NCBI GenBank assembly: GCA_023014485.1
Contig: JAJOZX010012065.1
Location: forward strand, 50,263 to 114,262
Source: Bathynomus jamesi
Taxonomy: Eukaryota; Arthropoda; Malacostraca; Isopoda; Cirolanidae
DNA: 64,000 bases
Reading direction: 5' to 3'
The notes under the pieces were generated by a model. It was not told the origin of the DNA, did not search any database, and worked only from the letters and a program-made list of their open reading frames with translations. The translations under genes were made by a program, and so were the position numbers. Positions 42,888 through 53,170 of this stretch are shown here, piece by piece; within the stretch, counting starts at the first letter, position 1; every line of letters begins with the position of its first letter.

Positions 42888-43017
42888 TATTTGTTTCCCA
42901 TTTACTCAATTTGTTATACCGTTCGGTTTTGGTTTCATTATATGTACTTTTCTTTCAATTTTTCATAAGTTGATTTTGTTCTAGTTTTGAAAGCTTGATT
43001 TAATCATATTGTTTAGG

Positions 43018-44681
43018 ATGGTTGAAGAAGGATCATTAGGAGACATGACTGCGGATGAGAAAGGGCTGCAGTCGGTTAGATTGAAGGCAAGTGAGGGTTT
43101 AAATGAGTTTGATGGTACGATGACTGCAATAGAGAGTTCTGTACAAGAACTGCTGAATGAAGAAGGAACTGAAGGTAAAGATGTGAAACTGAAAGCTTTC
43201 TTTGAGCGCATGCGTAAAATGGAGGAAGGGTATGTGAGTAAGAAATTGGTTGAAGTGGGACGTGTGCACTTATCAAGGCGTTTGGAGAAGAACGTTGCTT
43301 ATTACTCTGAAAGCGACAAATCTGAGTATGATTGCGAAAGTCCTGGTGAATGGAAAGAGGTGCAAAGTAAAAGGAAAAGGAGACTGAGAAATAAGGCTAA
43401 GCATGATTGTGAAAGCAAGTTTGGAAGAAGTGATGAAGGTGTTAAGTGTAGAAAGTACACAGTAGATGGAAGTTCTAGTTCAGATTTTTCGAATGAGGAG
43501 ACTCCCTTGCCCAGAATGAACGTGTATTTGGAAGATTTTTATGCCATGAGAGATAAGGGTGTTTGTGCAGCGGATGCAGGGTGGGTGGTGTTGATAGAAA
43601 TTGAGAGTGAGAAACTATTAATGAAGAAAACTAAGTAAGAACGTGAGCGTATTAAGGCTTCGAAACCTTGGCCTTATGGTTTGGATCGTGTGCAAAAGGT
43701 AGAAGACTTTCTGGAAGACTTTGAGAGGTATGCAAGTGAGCAGTTTGGAAGTGATAAGAATAGATGGGCAGTGGAACTTAGAAATTTCTTGTATGGCCAT
43801 GCAAGACGTGTGTATTTTAGTGTATAAAGCCGGGTGTTAAATATGAAACAGTTGTGGTTAGAATTAAAGGTTGGTGTAGTGAAGAAAGACAGGATAGTAA
43901 AGTTGTAACTCAACGTGAATTTTGGACAGCAAATATGAGAGCGAATGAAAAGCTGGGTGAATATGCGCTCTGGCTCCAAACACTGTATGAAGCAGCAGTT
44001 CCTGAGGGGGAGAGAGATAAATAAGCATCGAAAGAACAATTCATGGCTACGATCTCTCCAGAGACGGCAAGGAGATTTAGAGCGCAAATGGGTCGAGATG
44101 TAGAAGGTAAAAAACTAAGATGGAGAGATATTGTTTCATGGGTATTAGACGATGATGCTATAGTGGATATGATGTACAGGAAGCAGGAAGAGGTACTCCC
44201 GTTACCGGTATGGGCGTTTGCACAGGAAGGACAAGCTGGCGCTTCACGCTCGTATAGCAGTGTATTGCAACAGGATAGACTCCAACAAGGGGATTACCAG
44301 TTCGGGCAACCGCAGGTGGCTTACCAAGGCCAACCATCTGCTGCTAAGAATGTGCAAGCTAAGAGGGATTTGCAGTGCAAGTATTGTAAGAAAAGTGAAC
44401 ATGTTATGAAAGACTGCTGAAAAATGAAAGGTTTGTGTTTGTTGTGTGGTAGCCAGGGACACAGAGCTAGTATGTGTGATAAAAAGCGTGACTTAGCGAG
44501 TGCTAGGGGTGAGAGTGGAGCTGAAAGAGTGGTCTTATGGTATGGATGTAATGATCCAGGGCATCGTGCGATTAATTGTCCAGTGATTGCTCAGATAAGA
44601 CAAAGAAATCAGATTGGTAAGGGTAGAGAGACTATTGGAGAGCCTGGACAGATGGGAGCGAATAATGTGAGTGGAGCATAA
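43018..44681 (+). pseudogene. gag: gag of Gypsy element 2
   Basis: ATG at 43018 (M-V-E-E-G-S-L-G-D). The frame is interrupted by a TAA at 43636-43638 but continues in the same phase, then a shift near 43826, a TAA near 44023 and a TGA at 44418-44420. The nucleocapsid carries three zinc-knuckle-type modules: C-K-Y-C-K-K-S-E-H-V-M-K-D-C (44380-44420), C-L-L-C-G-S-Q-G-H-R-A-S-M-C, and a third where the first Cys is replaced (W-Y-G-C-N-D-P-G-H-R-A-I-N-C). Gag forms the particle and binds RNA. Few lesions suggest a young or recently active copy. Confidence 0.8.
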
Positions 44682-44917
44682 GCAGAAAATTTAAATTAGG
44701 AAGCTCCGGTCTGGAGGGAACACGACCGGAGCGAGTGAATGATGAACGTGTGGGTGAAATGTACGAGTCGTGTGACGTTTCCCGCAAGGAAATGTTAGAA
44801 TAGGAACGAATTGTTAATTCTGACCTTGACCCAAATGCCAGTGAATGGACCGCGAATGTTCAGTGTGAGCACCGTAGTCCATTACCGCAGCGTGTAAAAC
44901 AAGACGAAGGAGAGCGA

Positions 44918-46507
44918 ATGGTGGAAAATACGATTGTGTACTTGGCTAATGAATGCGTAGGTTTGAAGGGTGGAAAATTGTGGAAGATACCAGTGGAACT
45001 GAATTGTACGAAAACTGAGGCGATGTTGGATTCAGGTGCGCAGTTTTGTCTCATTAGCAAGGATGTTGTTTCTCGTATGTCTAACTTTGAGATTGATGAC
45101 AGTGTGCACATTAGGTTGAAAGGTATTAGAGAAGGAGATCGGTTGGTTGGAAGGAGTATGTTAACTGCGCAGGTGGTAATTCATGGTATCGATTTCGGTA
45201 TGTATGATTTTTATGTGGTAAATAATTCTCCATATGAGATCGTCCTGGGTAAAAACTTTTTTGTTAGTAAGGGTTTAATAATTTATGCGAGGAAGAGATG
45301 TATAAAACGTACTGGCCCCAGTGGGGAAACAGACGAGTTGTATTTCAATAATGAACAGAACAGATGCGTTAGGGTAGTATCAAAGATACCAGTGTACGTT
45401 GCAGAGAGTGTAGTGTTAGATAAGAAAAATTGGAATTTGGTTAAAGTTAGGGTATCGTGCGATGTCGTTAAGGCTAGGAGGAAATGCGTGTCCTGTGTAA
45501 GGAATGAAGAAAATGTCTTGGTTTTAGATGAATTTGTAGATCCAGAGCTAAAGGTGAAAATTGAATTGTGGCCTGGGTTAATTGACTGGGATAGTGCGGA
45601 AAATAAAGTATTAGTTCAGTGTAATTCCTCGAAAGAAGTAAAACTAAAGGAGGGAATGAGACTAGGATTTGCATGTTCAATGGTATACGAGGATGAAGTT
45701 GTGGTGGTTGAGAATGATGAGACTAACGTGCATATAGGGACTTTGGTGCATAATGTAGTGTCTGGTGAAAATGAGGCGAGTGACTGGCGTAAAGAGGAAA
45801 TGATGAAAGAGGTGCTATTGCCGGAGGGATTGAGTAAAGATGAGCGTGAAAAGTTGGAGCGAGTAATATGGAAGAACAAGGTGGTGTTGAGTAAGGGTGA
45901 TAGTGATGTAAGACGTGCTGCTTTGACTTCGCATAAGATAGAGTTGTACGATTATACGCCATTATGTCAACGTCCTAGAAGATTTGATCGGGAAACTAGT
46001 TTGGAGATAGAACGCCAGTGTAAAGAATTATGTATGCTTGATATAATTGAGCCTAGTAAGTCTGCATGGAGTTCACCTGTGGTGCCTGTGCGAAAGAAGG
46101 ATGGGTCGGTTAGATTGTGTATTGATTATAGGAGAGTGAATGCGGTAACGAAAGATGATAAATTTCCTATGCCTAATTTGCAAGATTTGGTCTTTAGCAT
46201 GCATGGTATGAAATATTTTACATCATTAGATCTCGTGCGTGGATATTATCAAATGCCATTGGAGGAGAGCAGTCGGGATTTCACTGCATTTATAACTGAG
46301 CATGGGCAGTACCGGTTCAAGTCGGTTTCATTTGGGTTGAAAACAGCGCCTTCCGCCTTTCAAAGGGAAATGCAAAGAGTGTTAGATGGTTTTACATGGA
46401 CGAAAGTTATTGTGTACCTTGATGACGTATTGATAATGGAGCGAAGTGTTGATGAGCATATAAAGTTACTAGAGCTGGTTTTGCAAAGGTTGTGGATGCT
46501 GGTATGA
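44918..46507 (+). CDS. pol: Protease-reverse transcriptase part of Gypsy element 2 pol
   Basis: A 529-codon open frame. Retropepsin lies near the start: A-M-L-D-S-G-A-Q-F-C-L-I with catalytic Asp at residue 38, intact. After a linker of about 250 residues, RT spans residues ~370-525: S-P-V-V-P-V-R-K-K-D-G-S-V-R, L-D-L-V-R-G-Y-Y-Q-M-P-L, F-K-S-V-S-F-G-L-K-T-A-P-S-A-F-Q and the catalytic V-I-V-Y-L-D-D-V-L. The frame ends in a shift near 46500, beyond which the RT thumb and connection continue (W-M-S-E-E-V-P-F-L-G-H-I-V). RT and protease residues are all present. Confidence 0.92.
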   Translation: MVENTIVYLANECVGLKGGKLWKIPVELNCTKTEAMLDSGAQFCLISKDVVSRMSNFEIDDSVHIRLKGIREGDRLVGRSMLTAQVVIHGIDFGMYDFYVVNNSPYEIVLGKNFFVSKGLIIYARKRCIKRTGPSGETDELYFNNEQNRCVRVVSKIPVYVAESVVLDKKNWNLVKVRVSCDVVKARRKCVSCVRNEENVLVLDEFVDPELKVKIELWPGLIDWDSAENKVLVQCNSSKEVKLKEGMRLGFACSMVYEDEVVVVENDETNVHIGTLVHNVVSGENEASDWRKEEMMKEVLLPEGLSKDEREKLERVIWKNKVVLSKGDSDVRRAALTSHKIELYDYTPLCQRPRRFDRETSLEIERQCKELCMLDIIEPSKSAWSSPVVPVRKKDGSVRLCIDYRRVNAVTKDDKFPMPNLQDLVFSMHGMKYFTSLDLVRGYYQMPLEESSRDFTAFITEHGQYRFKSVSFGLKTAPSAFQREMQRVLDGFTWTKVIVYLDDVLIMERSVDEHIKLLELVLQRLWMLV

Positions 46508-47525
46508 AAATAAAGCCTGTTAAATGTAAGTGGATGAGTGAGGAAGTGCCCTTTTTAGGTCATATCGTGAGTAGTAAAGGACTGAGTAAAAAGCCTGAGT
46601 ATGTACAGCAGGTGATTAATTTTGGAAGACCACTTGATGTGGAGGGGTGAGAGAGTTTTTAGGGTTAGTAAATTTTCAACGAAAATTTATACCCCATTGT
46701 TCCGAAATAGCAGAACCTCTGTCTCGGTTAACTGCAGGTAAAAGGAAAGATAAAGTAGTTTGGACAGAAGAGCGTGTGAATGCGTTTGAGGTGTTAAAAA
46801 AGGCTATGTATGAGGATATTATGTTAACGTTTCCAGACTATTCTGAGAATGCTGATATGTTGGAGTTATTCGTGGATGCGTCAAGTGTCGGTGCGGGTGC
46901 GTGCTTGGTTCAAAAGCAGGAGGGTATAGACAGAGTTATCTCGTATGCATCTACTACATTTAATAGAGCGGAGCGAAGCTACTCAGTGATAGAACGTGAA
47001 TTGGCGGCGATGAGGTGGGCAGCAAAATTCTTTAGACCATTCTTACTTCGGCGCAAATTTATATTGTATACTGATCATAGGCCGTTGATTTATTTGACTA
47101 GTATGAAAATGATTGACAGCAGGCTTGCACTTACAATGGATGATTTGAGCGAATATACTTTTGAAGTGCGATATATTGAAGGTAAGAGTAATGTATGTGC
47201 TGATGCGATGTCTCGACAGCAGAATCATTGGACTAGAGATGAATGGTGTGAGACTGAATTGAGGAATGAGCTGCCAGAAGGTTTAGAAGCAATTAAGGAA
47301 GTGACCGGTGGAATGCAGTCTATGTTTGAAAGTTTGAAGATAGTTTTGAACGAGCAACAGATTGAGAGAGTGCCTGAGAGTTTGCAAGAATTTAGAGAAA
47401 AAGTGGTAGATGAGCTGCTGAAGCATGCTAAATTGTACAAGTTGAATAAGGGTGGTAGGAGTTTGAAAACACATGAAAGATGTCAGAGTAATGCCAGACA
47501 TAAAAGTTTTACTTATGGTCAGTGA
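46503..47525 (+). pseudogene. pol: RT connection and RNase H of Gypsy element 2
   Basis: Two shifts (near 46500 and 46647) precede a 292-codon frame. R-E-F-L-G-L-V-N-F-Q-R-K-F-I-P-H is the RT connection. RNase H follows: L-E-L-F-V-D-A-S-S-V-G-A-G-A, R-S-Y-S-V-I-E-R-E-L-A-A-M-R (catalytic Glu kept), L-Y-T-D-H-R-P-L-I-Y-L and N-V-C-A-D-A-M-S-R. The last ~90 residues are acidic and helical without a known motif. Confidence 0.88.
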
Positions 47526-48285
47526 TATGTTTAGAATTAAGATTTGGGTGCATTTTATACCTGAATGTTCAGTTACATACATTGGATTTCGTGTTAAAGG
47601 AGAGGAAGGGTTGAAAGAAGTCCATTTGCAGAGTTTGGGAGGAATTCACTTTAATCCTGTAAAGAAGATGAGCGAGTTTAGGAAAGATGTAGAAATGGTA
47701 GGGCATGTAGATCAGAAGGAAGTAGAAATGAGTAAAAAGGATATGGAGAGAGGAGAATTGAAGGAAGATTTAATGCCATTAAATTTATTTATGAAAGAAG
47801 CTGGACATGAGCGAGAGAGAGAGTTGGAATCTTGTGGCCATGAAGGTGGTCCAGTAGCATGGTCATGGATCACTGTAGATAGATACAAGTTTTGTGCGTT
47901 TCTGGACATGGGAGCTGTAGTATGTTTAGTGAGAGAGAGTGTGATTAAGCATTTGTGTGATAAAGGGGTAGAAGGAAAATTTGAAGAAGTGTGTGCCAGT
48001 TTACAAGGGCTTGGTGCGAAATTCAATGTGTCAAGACTGGTGAAACTTAAAGTTAAGAATGCGTGTGGCGAGTATGAGTTTCCTTTTGCGATTGTGAAGG
48101 ATACTATTATACCAGTATGTTTTTTACTGGGTATCAACTACTTGGAGAGGGCTGATACAGTATTAGATTTCAGAAACGTTACAGTAGTTATGGAAATGAA
48201 TCGGCAATTAACATCTGGAGTGTTCATTTGGAATATAATGAGAAGGAAACACTGCGTTGGTTATGGGAGAACTTTTTACCTTTGA
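47473..48285 (+). CDS. Spacer protein with a second retropepsin-like domain, Gypsy element 2
   Basis: A 270-codon frame between RNase H and integrase. Residues 1-125 are charged and unassigned. From about residue 132: W-I-T-V-D-R-Y-K-F-C-A-F-L-D-M-G-A-V-V-C, then G-L-G-A-K-F, V-K-L-K-V, F-P-F-A-I-V and F-L-L-G-I-N-Y-L. This strand order and the L-D-x-G-A turn are those of retropepsin-like aspartyl proteases; the triplet is Asp-Met-Gly (Asp at residue 145) instead of Asp-Thr/Ser-Gly. A normal protease already exists upstream, so this is an extra, perhaps non-catalytic copy. It overlaps the preceding frame, so a shift joins them. Confidence 0.6.
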   Translation: MKDVRVMPDIKVLLMVSDMFRIKIWVHFIPECSVTYIGFRVKGEEGLKEVHLQSLGGIHFNPVKKMSEFRKDVEMVGHVDQKEVEMSKKDMERGELKEDLMPLNLFMKEAGHERERELESCGHEGGPVAWSWITVDRYKFCAFLDMGAVVCLVRESVIKHLCDKGVEGKFEEVCASLQGLGAKFNVSRLVKLKVKNACGEYEFPFAIVKDTIIPVCFLLGINYLERADTVLDFRNVTVVMEMNRQLTSGVFIWNIMRRKHCVGYGRTFYL

Positions 48286-48409
48286 ATGAAGTTGATAATT
48301 TGCAAAGTAGGGTAAAAGTTTTAAATGAAATTCGAAAAAGGGTTCTGAGTGGAGAAGAAATGGACTGTAATAATAAAAAATTTAAAGAGTATGCCCCATA
48401 GACCACATC

Positions 48410-49440
48410 TGAGTGTAATTCAAAATGTTTGGTGAGGTGGGATGAGAAAAAGAAAATGTGGGCTGCAGTAGTGGATTTTCAATTGCTAGTACATATAGTT
48501 GTGACTTTTCATGTGTGTCTCGCGCATGTTGGAAGGACAAATTGTGTGATTTAGTGGGCAGGTATATATGGCATCCGAGGTTAAGTATGGTAGTTCGGGA
48601 TGTATGTAGGACATGTGAGCAATGCCAGAAGATGAAAGTGGGACATATGGTGACGTTTCCTCCAACTTTAAAAGTGATAACAGAAGGTCATATGAACTTG
48701 TGGCTGTAGATGTGGTTGCATTGCCGAAGACGTTTAGTGGGTATATTGGTTGTTTGGTTTGTGTGGACCATTTTAGCAAGTTCGTACATGTGCAACCATT
48801 CGGAATAAGGGTGCTCAGTCGGTGTCTGATTCTTTTGAACGAATGTTGAATTCAATGTTGAAGGTACCGGTGCGAGTCTTGAGTGATAATGGCCCTGAAT
48901 TTCGGTCAAGTATGTTTGGAGATATGTTGAGCAAGTACGGAATACAGCATGTATGCTCTAGTCCCTATAAACCTGCGTGTAATGGAGCGGTTGAGCGGGT
49001 GAATAGGACTATAACAGAGTTTTTGAGAAATTTGTGTGGGACGAGTGGTAAATGGGATGAGGGGTTGACAAAGGCGGTAATGCTTTATAATCAGACTGTA
49101 CATTCGCAGACTGGTAAGCCACCTGCACAGAAATTAGCAGAGGGCACCCTGGGACGAGGCGAGCTGTTACCTATTCCCTTTGATGAACAATTGACTTGGC
49201 GTGAAGGTCACCCTAACTTCATCCCCTATGGAATAGGCGTGAAGGTTCTTAGGAAGTTAATTACTACAGATAGAACTTTGAAAATGAAAATGAGTGAGAG
49301 ATATGTGGGTCCATACTCGGTTAAAAAAGTTATGGAAGGGGGAGTTTCGTATGTTGTACAAAATGAAAGTGAATGTTTGAGGGTGCATCATACGCACCTG
49401 AAACTGTTCGGGGAACCGCCAAAGTATTTGGAAGAGTACT
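48410..49440 (+). pseudogene. pol: Integrase of Gypsy element 2
   Basis: The zinc-binding region is split by shifts near 48535 and 48710 but readable: L-A-H-V-G-R then I-W-H-P-R-L-S and C-R-T-C-E-Q-C-Q. The core follows as L-V-A-V-D-V-V-A-L-P (Asp), V-L-S-D-N-G-P-E-F-R (Asp) and C-N-G-A-V-E-R-V-N-R (Glu), so the catalytic triad is kept. G-P-Y-S-V-K-K-V with H-H-T-H-L-K-L-F forms the GPY/F C-terminal module near residue 165-195 of the frame beginning at 48822. Confidence 0.9.
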
Positions 49441-50573
49441 TCGAGCGACAACGTATGATAAAGGAGTTGGGAAATTGTGTAGATGAATATGAGGGAGTGA
49501 TAGAAAGATGGTTGGTGGAACCCGTTAGTAATGTGGAGAGTATCAATGTGGAGAGAGCAAGATTAGAGGAGTCACGACTGGAATTGAAGGACAATGAAAA
49601 TTCTCGCTTTGTGAGGATTACACGTAGATGCAACTGGGAAGAGTCGTTTGAAAGCGAGACTCGAGTAAATAAAGTTAATAAAAGAAGGTATAAGAGAAGA
49701 TTGTTGGGTAACACAAGTTGCAAGAAAGGTTTTGAAAGGAGTATGACATGGCTGAATCGTGTGCTGAAGTGGAAAAGGGATGTGTCGGTTCAAACGGAAG
49801 ACACCTTAGAATGTTTCTGTAATGTGAGACGAGCTGAGCTGATCGATGCGGCTGTACAAACCGAAATAGTTTTAGATGAAGCTTGTAAGGAAGTGAATGG
49901 GTGCGAGAAAGATCCAGTAGAGGATGAGGATGTTGAAGAAATGACATGGGATAATTCGGTTATTGCGAGTAGCTCTTATTTGTGGCAAGGGACCATCATG
50001 AATGAAAAATGCGAGTCAGAAAGGAGGGTAAGGCATTCCTCTATGAATAGTTTTAATGGCGAACAGTTTGGTAGCAATGAGGTGGATATGTACGAGTTAG
50101 AGGATTCGGTGTTTGAGGGAGATGATTTGGGTGATGAGTGCGTGCAGAGGCAGGATAAATGTTTGAATATTAGGAGGGTTAGTTGTGTGGTTCCAATAAA
50201 TAGATTGTCCATTAGTGGGAAAATACGCTTTGAGGAAATTGAAGGTTATGCGTGTACTGCCAGTCGAATGAGCATCAATGTGAGTCAGTCAGAGAGAGGA
50301 GTTAGCGAGAATGTGGGTCATGAATTAGAAAGATCAAGTGTGTTAGAACAGAGAGTGAACAGACTGAAAGTGCAGTGTGTAGTGAAAAGCTCGAGCCGAA
50401 ATCAGGCCCTAGAACTCGTTCTAAGGGTACTGTGCCGGAAATTTCAAATGTGCAAGTCCATACAATTGAGTATAAGGTTAGACATAATAGAAATGTCTAA
50501 GTTTTGTAGCATTTCTTTGATATTATCGAAATTATATTTGGATTATTTTTACTCTCTAATTAAACTTGTATAA
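49440..50573 (+). CDS. Long unrecognised C-terminal extension after integrase
   Basis: The frame begun at 48822 runs 375 residues past the GPY/F module with no stop. It is strongly charged, with Cys-rich V-Q-T-E-D-T-L-E-C-F-C-N and acidic P-V-E-D-E-D-V-E-E segments and repeated V-Q-T-E motifs near residues 325 and 345. I do not recognise a domain. Integrase tails of Ty3/Gypsy elements can carry chromodomains, but no chromodomain aromatic motif is visible. It could be a separate accessory protein fused to pol. Confidence 0.5.
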   Translation, partial: FERQRMIKELGNCVDEYEGVIERWLVEPVSNVESINVERARLEESRLELKDNENSRFVRITRRCNWEESFESETRVNKVNKRRYKRRLLGNTSCKKGFERSMTWLNRVLKWKRDVSVQTEDTLECFCNVRRAELIDAAVQTEIVLDEACKEVNGCEKDPVEDEDVEEMTWDNSVIASSSYLWQGTIMNEKCESERRVRHSSMNSFNGEQFGSNEVDMYELEDSVFEGDDLGDECVQRQDKCLNIRRVSCVVPINRLSISGKIRFEEIEGYACTASRMSINVSQSERGVSENVGHELERSSVLEQRVNRLKVQCVVKSSSRNQALELVLRVLCRKFQMCKSIQLSIRLDIIEMSKFCSISLILSKLYLDYFYSLIKLV

Positions 50574-50894
50574 ACTTGTATATAAACTTGTATATGAAAA
50601 ATAGACTCCTGTATCTAAATTTGAATGTCATAGACAATAAGAATTTGTAATTTATGGAGAAAATAGCATTAACTATTGTTTTATAGGGTACTCTTATTTG
50701 GCAGTAATTACTCGTAAATTAATGTACGGCTGTTTCTTTTTAGAACCTTAAAATAGCTAATGACTAAGAATGTAATAAGGAATAGGTATGTTTTTTCATT
50801 GAAATTAGGGCACTGGCACGGTTATATGTGTTTGAAACGTCATAAAGGGGGGTATCCAGAGAGAAAATTATGAATCAATTAACGGACCCAGAGA

Positions 50895-51145
50895 GAACTA
50901 ACTACCACCTGCACGCCTACGCCATTTCTGGATGAACTGCTGGTGTACAGGATCAATGTCAGTGAATGTTCATGCAGAACTAATTACCAGCTTACACGGT
51001 TGCGCCGTTTCTGGATGAACTGCTGGTGTACAGGATCAATGCCAGTGAATGTTCATGCAGAACTACTTTACTTGCCAGCTTGCACGGTTGCGCCATTTCT
51101 GGATGGATTGCTTGGTGAACAGGATCAGCGGTAATGAATGTTCAA
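50895..51145. repeat. Three tandem ~80-85-bp repeats in Gypsy element 2
   Basis: Three copies share GCGCCGTTTCTGGATGAACT-type sequence followed by GCTGGTGTACAGGATCAATG and GAATGTTCATGCAGAACTA. The third is diverged. Confidence 0.85.
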
Positions 51146-51667
51146 GGACACAATTCCGTGTTTCTCATCGTATGAAGATGAAGAGCAGATGCATGGCAAA
51201 GAAACGGCTGGCTGCATGTAACTGCTTCGCTGATTTTTCTGTTATCCAAGTTTTATTAATTTAAAAAAAAGGTGAATGGCTAAAAGTGTATAGAAAAGTT
51301 TTTTCTGAAAATGTTTGGGTCCCTGTTTTTGTTCAACAATTGAATTTATTTTATATTTGTCATTATAACTTTTTGTATATACTGCGGGTTTGGGGTAGCA
51401 TATTGTATCGGTATTTACTACTCGTGTATCTCATTAATTAGGGCATAGGGAGAGTGCTTACTTGTAAATATGTATATAATTGGGTATGTTCTTCTGTATC
51501 AGTGTAATTACGTGTATTGATGGTGTATATAATATGTACAGGCTTATTAATATTGGTAAGCTAATAGTTTTGTATAGGTAAATTGAGTATTCTGTATTAT
51601 TTTTTCCCTTTTTGTATTTAAATAACTTGCAATATTTTATTAGGGAAACCAGTCTGTCTGTCTCTAT

Positions 51668-51698
51668 GAGTGTGTGTGTGTGTGTGTGTGTGTGTGCT
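51668..51698. repeat. (TG)n microsatellite
   Basis: Uninterrupted TG run inside the 3' non-coding region of Gypsy element 2. Confidence 0.95.
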
Positions 51699-51749
51699 AC
51701 AGAATGTATGGTTAGAATGAAATTTTATTTCATTCTTAGGGTGGGGAAG

Positions 51750-52339
51750 TGTAACAGTGTTGTGATTTTTGGATGATCCGTTGGGTGGTTGGTTGTATGG
51801 TATGTGATACGTGGCTGAATTTCGGGCGTGCTTGGACTTTTGAATTTTGGTTGCTTGAAAGCGGACAGCTGGTCTTGAACTGGAAATTTTGGTGATTAAA
51901 GCGTGTAAAATTTAAAATAAACAAGTATTATCGAAGGTTTCCTGTAAAGGAATTTTTGTATTAGATTTGGTTGGAGACACAGCATACTGTAAGACCAGTA
52001 ACCTAAGAATTGTCCTCTGCAAAAGAGGAGACGGAGTTGGGAGCCAGATCTCGCAACTGCTTGTAAGCGCCCTAAATAAACCCCATTTTTTAGAAGTGCC
52101 AGTGATTTAAGTATTTAATATTGTAGGTTTACGTTTAGGTTTAGGTTAAGTTAAGTTTAGGTTAAGTTTAAGTTAAGTTTAGGTTAGGGTAATGATGACT
52201 TGCGTAGGCAGCCTGATTTGCTTTGTATATTTAATATATAGTTTTGGAATCTAATGTTTTACTGTTCCTGGCTGGGACGGCCTCGCGCTGTAAAGGGGAC
52301 ATATATATATTCGGTTGTGGAATCCTGGTCACGGTAACA
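51750..52339 (+). repeat. 3' LTR of Gypsy element 2
   Basis: 590 bases, matching 42295-42867. It is longer mainly through extra GTTTAGGTTAAG units at about 52130-52190. Confidence 0.93.
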
Positions 52340-53170
52340 ACACTCTGATACTTTCTCTGAAGGTTCGCCGATTTTCTTTTTATAACTTATCGGGAACTAT
52401 TTTCTCTACTTTATTTACTAAGTTCTCTGAAGAGAGTCAAACTCGAAGGGGAAAAATAAAAAGTTTCTCTCACTGTAATTTACTTCTAAAAATGTACAGG
52501 TAGTGCTCTGAATTTACAGGGGTAGAGGTTCGACCTTCTTCGACCATGGCTCAGGCCGGAATAAAAAAAATTAAGGAGGCAAGGAGCCTCTGCCCCCTCC
52601 TCGCTGAGAGGCTGCTAACAAAGGAGTAAGTGAAGTCAAGAAGAAAAAGAAATAGCAGTTATTTTACAATTACATGCTTTATATATAATCTAAATTTTGG
52701 GGGAGTGCAGTTTGAAGGTTAAGTTTCCCCCTTTAAACACATGATCAGAATTTTGAAAGATTCCAAATAAAAATTTAAAAAAATAATAATAAAAAATAAT
52801 CGTATTTTCACCGAGTAATCATTTCTAAAGGGCGACATAATTTCGGAGTAGTACATTGAGTACAATCTAAGTACATCAGTGAGTACATTGTAATTTTGGT
52901 TTACAACAACTATGATTATAATTACGGATTAATTCACATTTACTTATTATCGTTAATTGCAGTTCCATTAAAGTACATTCACTACGTCATTAAGTCCATT
53001 ACATCATTAAGTACATTAATTACATCATTAAGTACATTAGTCACTTACAATTCTTACAATGTTTTTATATTTATATATGGTTATTAGTACAACACAAATT
53101 ACATGGGCACATACGGTATATATTTATATACAACATGACACACATGATATATAACATAACGCATGATAAT

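Larger units (their letters stand above)
50574..51749. other. Non-coding 3' region of Gypsy element 2
   Basis: About 1.2 kb between the last frame and the 3' LTR. It holds a tandem repeat (50895-51145), AT-rich sequence, a TG run and the purine tract. No envelope or other gene is seen. Confidence 0.6.
42295..52339 (+). mobile_element. Ty3/Gypsy LTR retrotransposon 2, about 10.0 kb
   Basis: LTRs at 42295-42867 and 51750-52339, both TGTAACAG...GGTAACA and about 95% alike by eye. The target duplication ACAC lies at 42291-42294 and 52340-52343. A TGG primer-site start is at 42870 and a purine tract (AGGGTGGGGAAG) sits at 51738-51749. Gene order is gag, protease, RT, RNase H, a second protease-like domain, integrase, long tail. 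No envelope gene is seen. It is inserted in an older LTR of element-1 type. Confidence 0.95.

Noticed and set aside
43018..44681. Stops in gag of Gypsy element 2 as programmed read-through
   Set aside because: The in-frame TAA and TGA could suggest suppression, but other breaks are frameshifts and no read-through context is evident, so ordinary decay is more likely.
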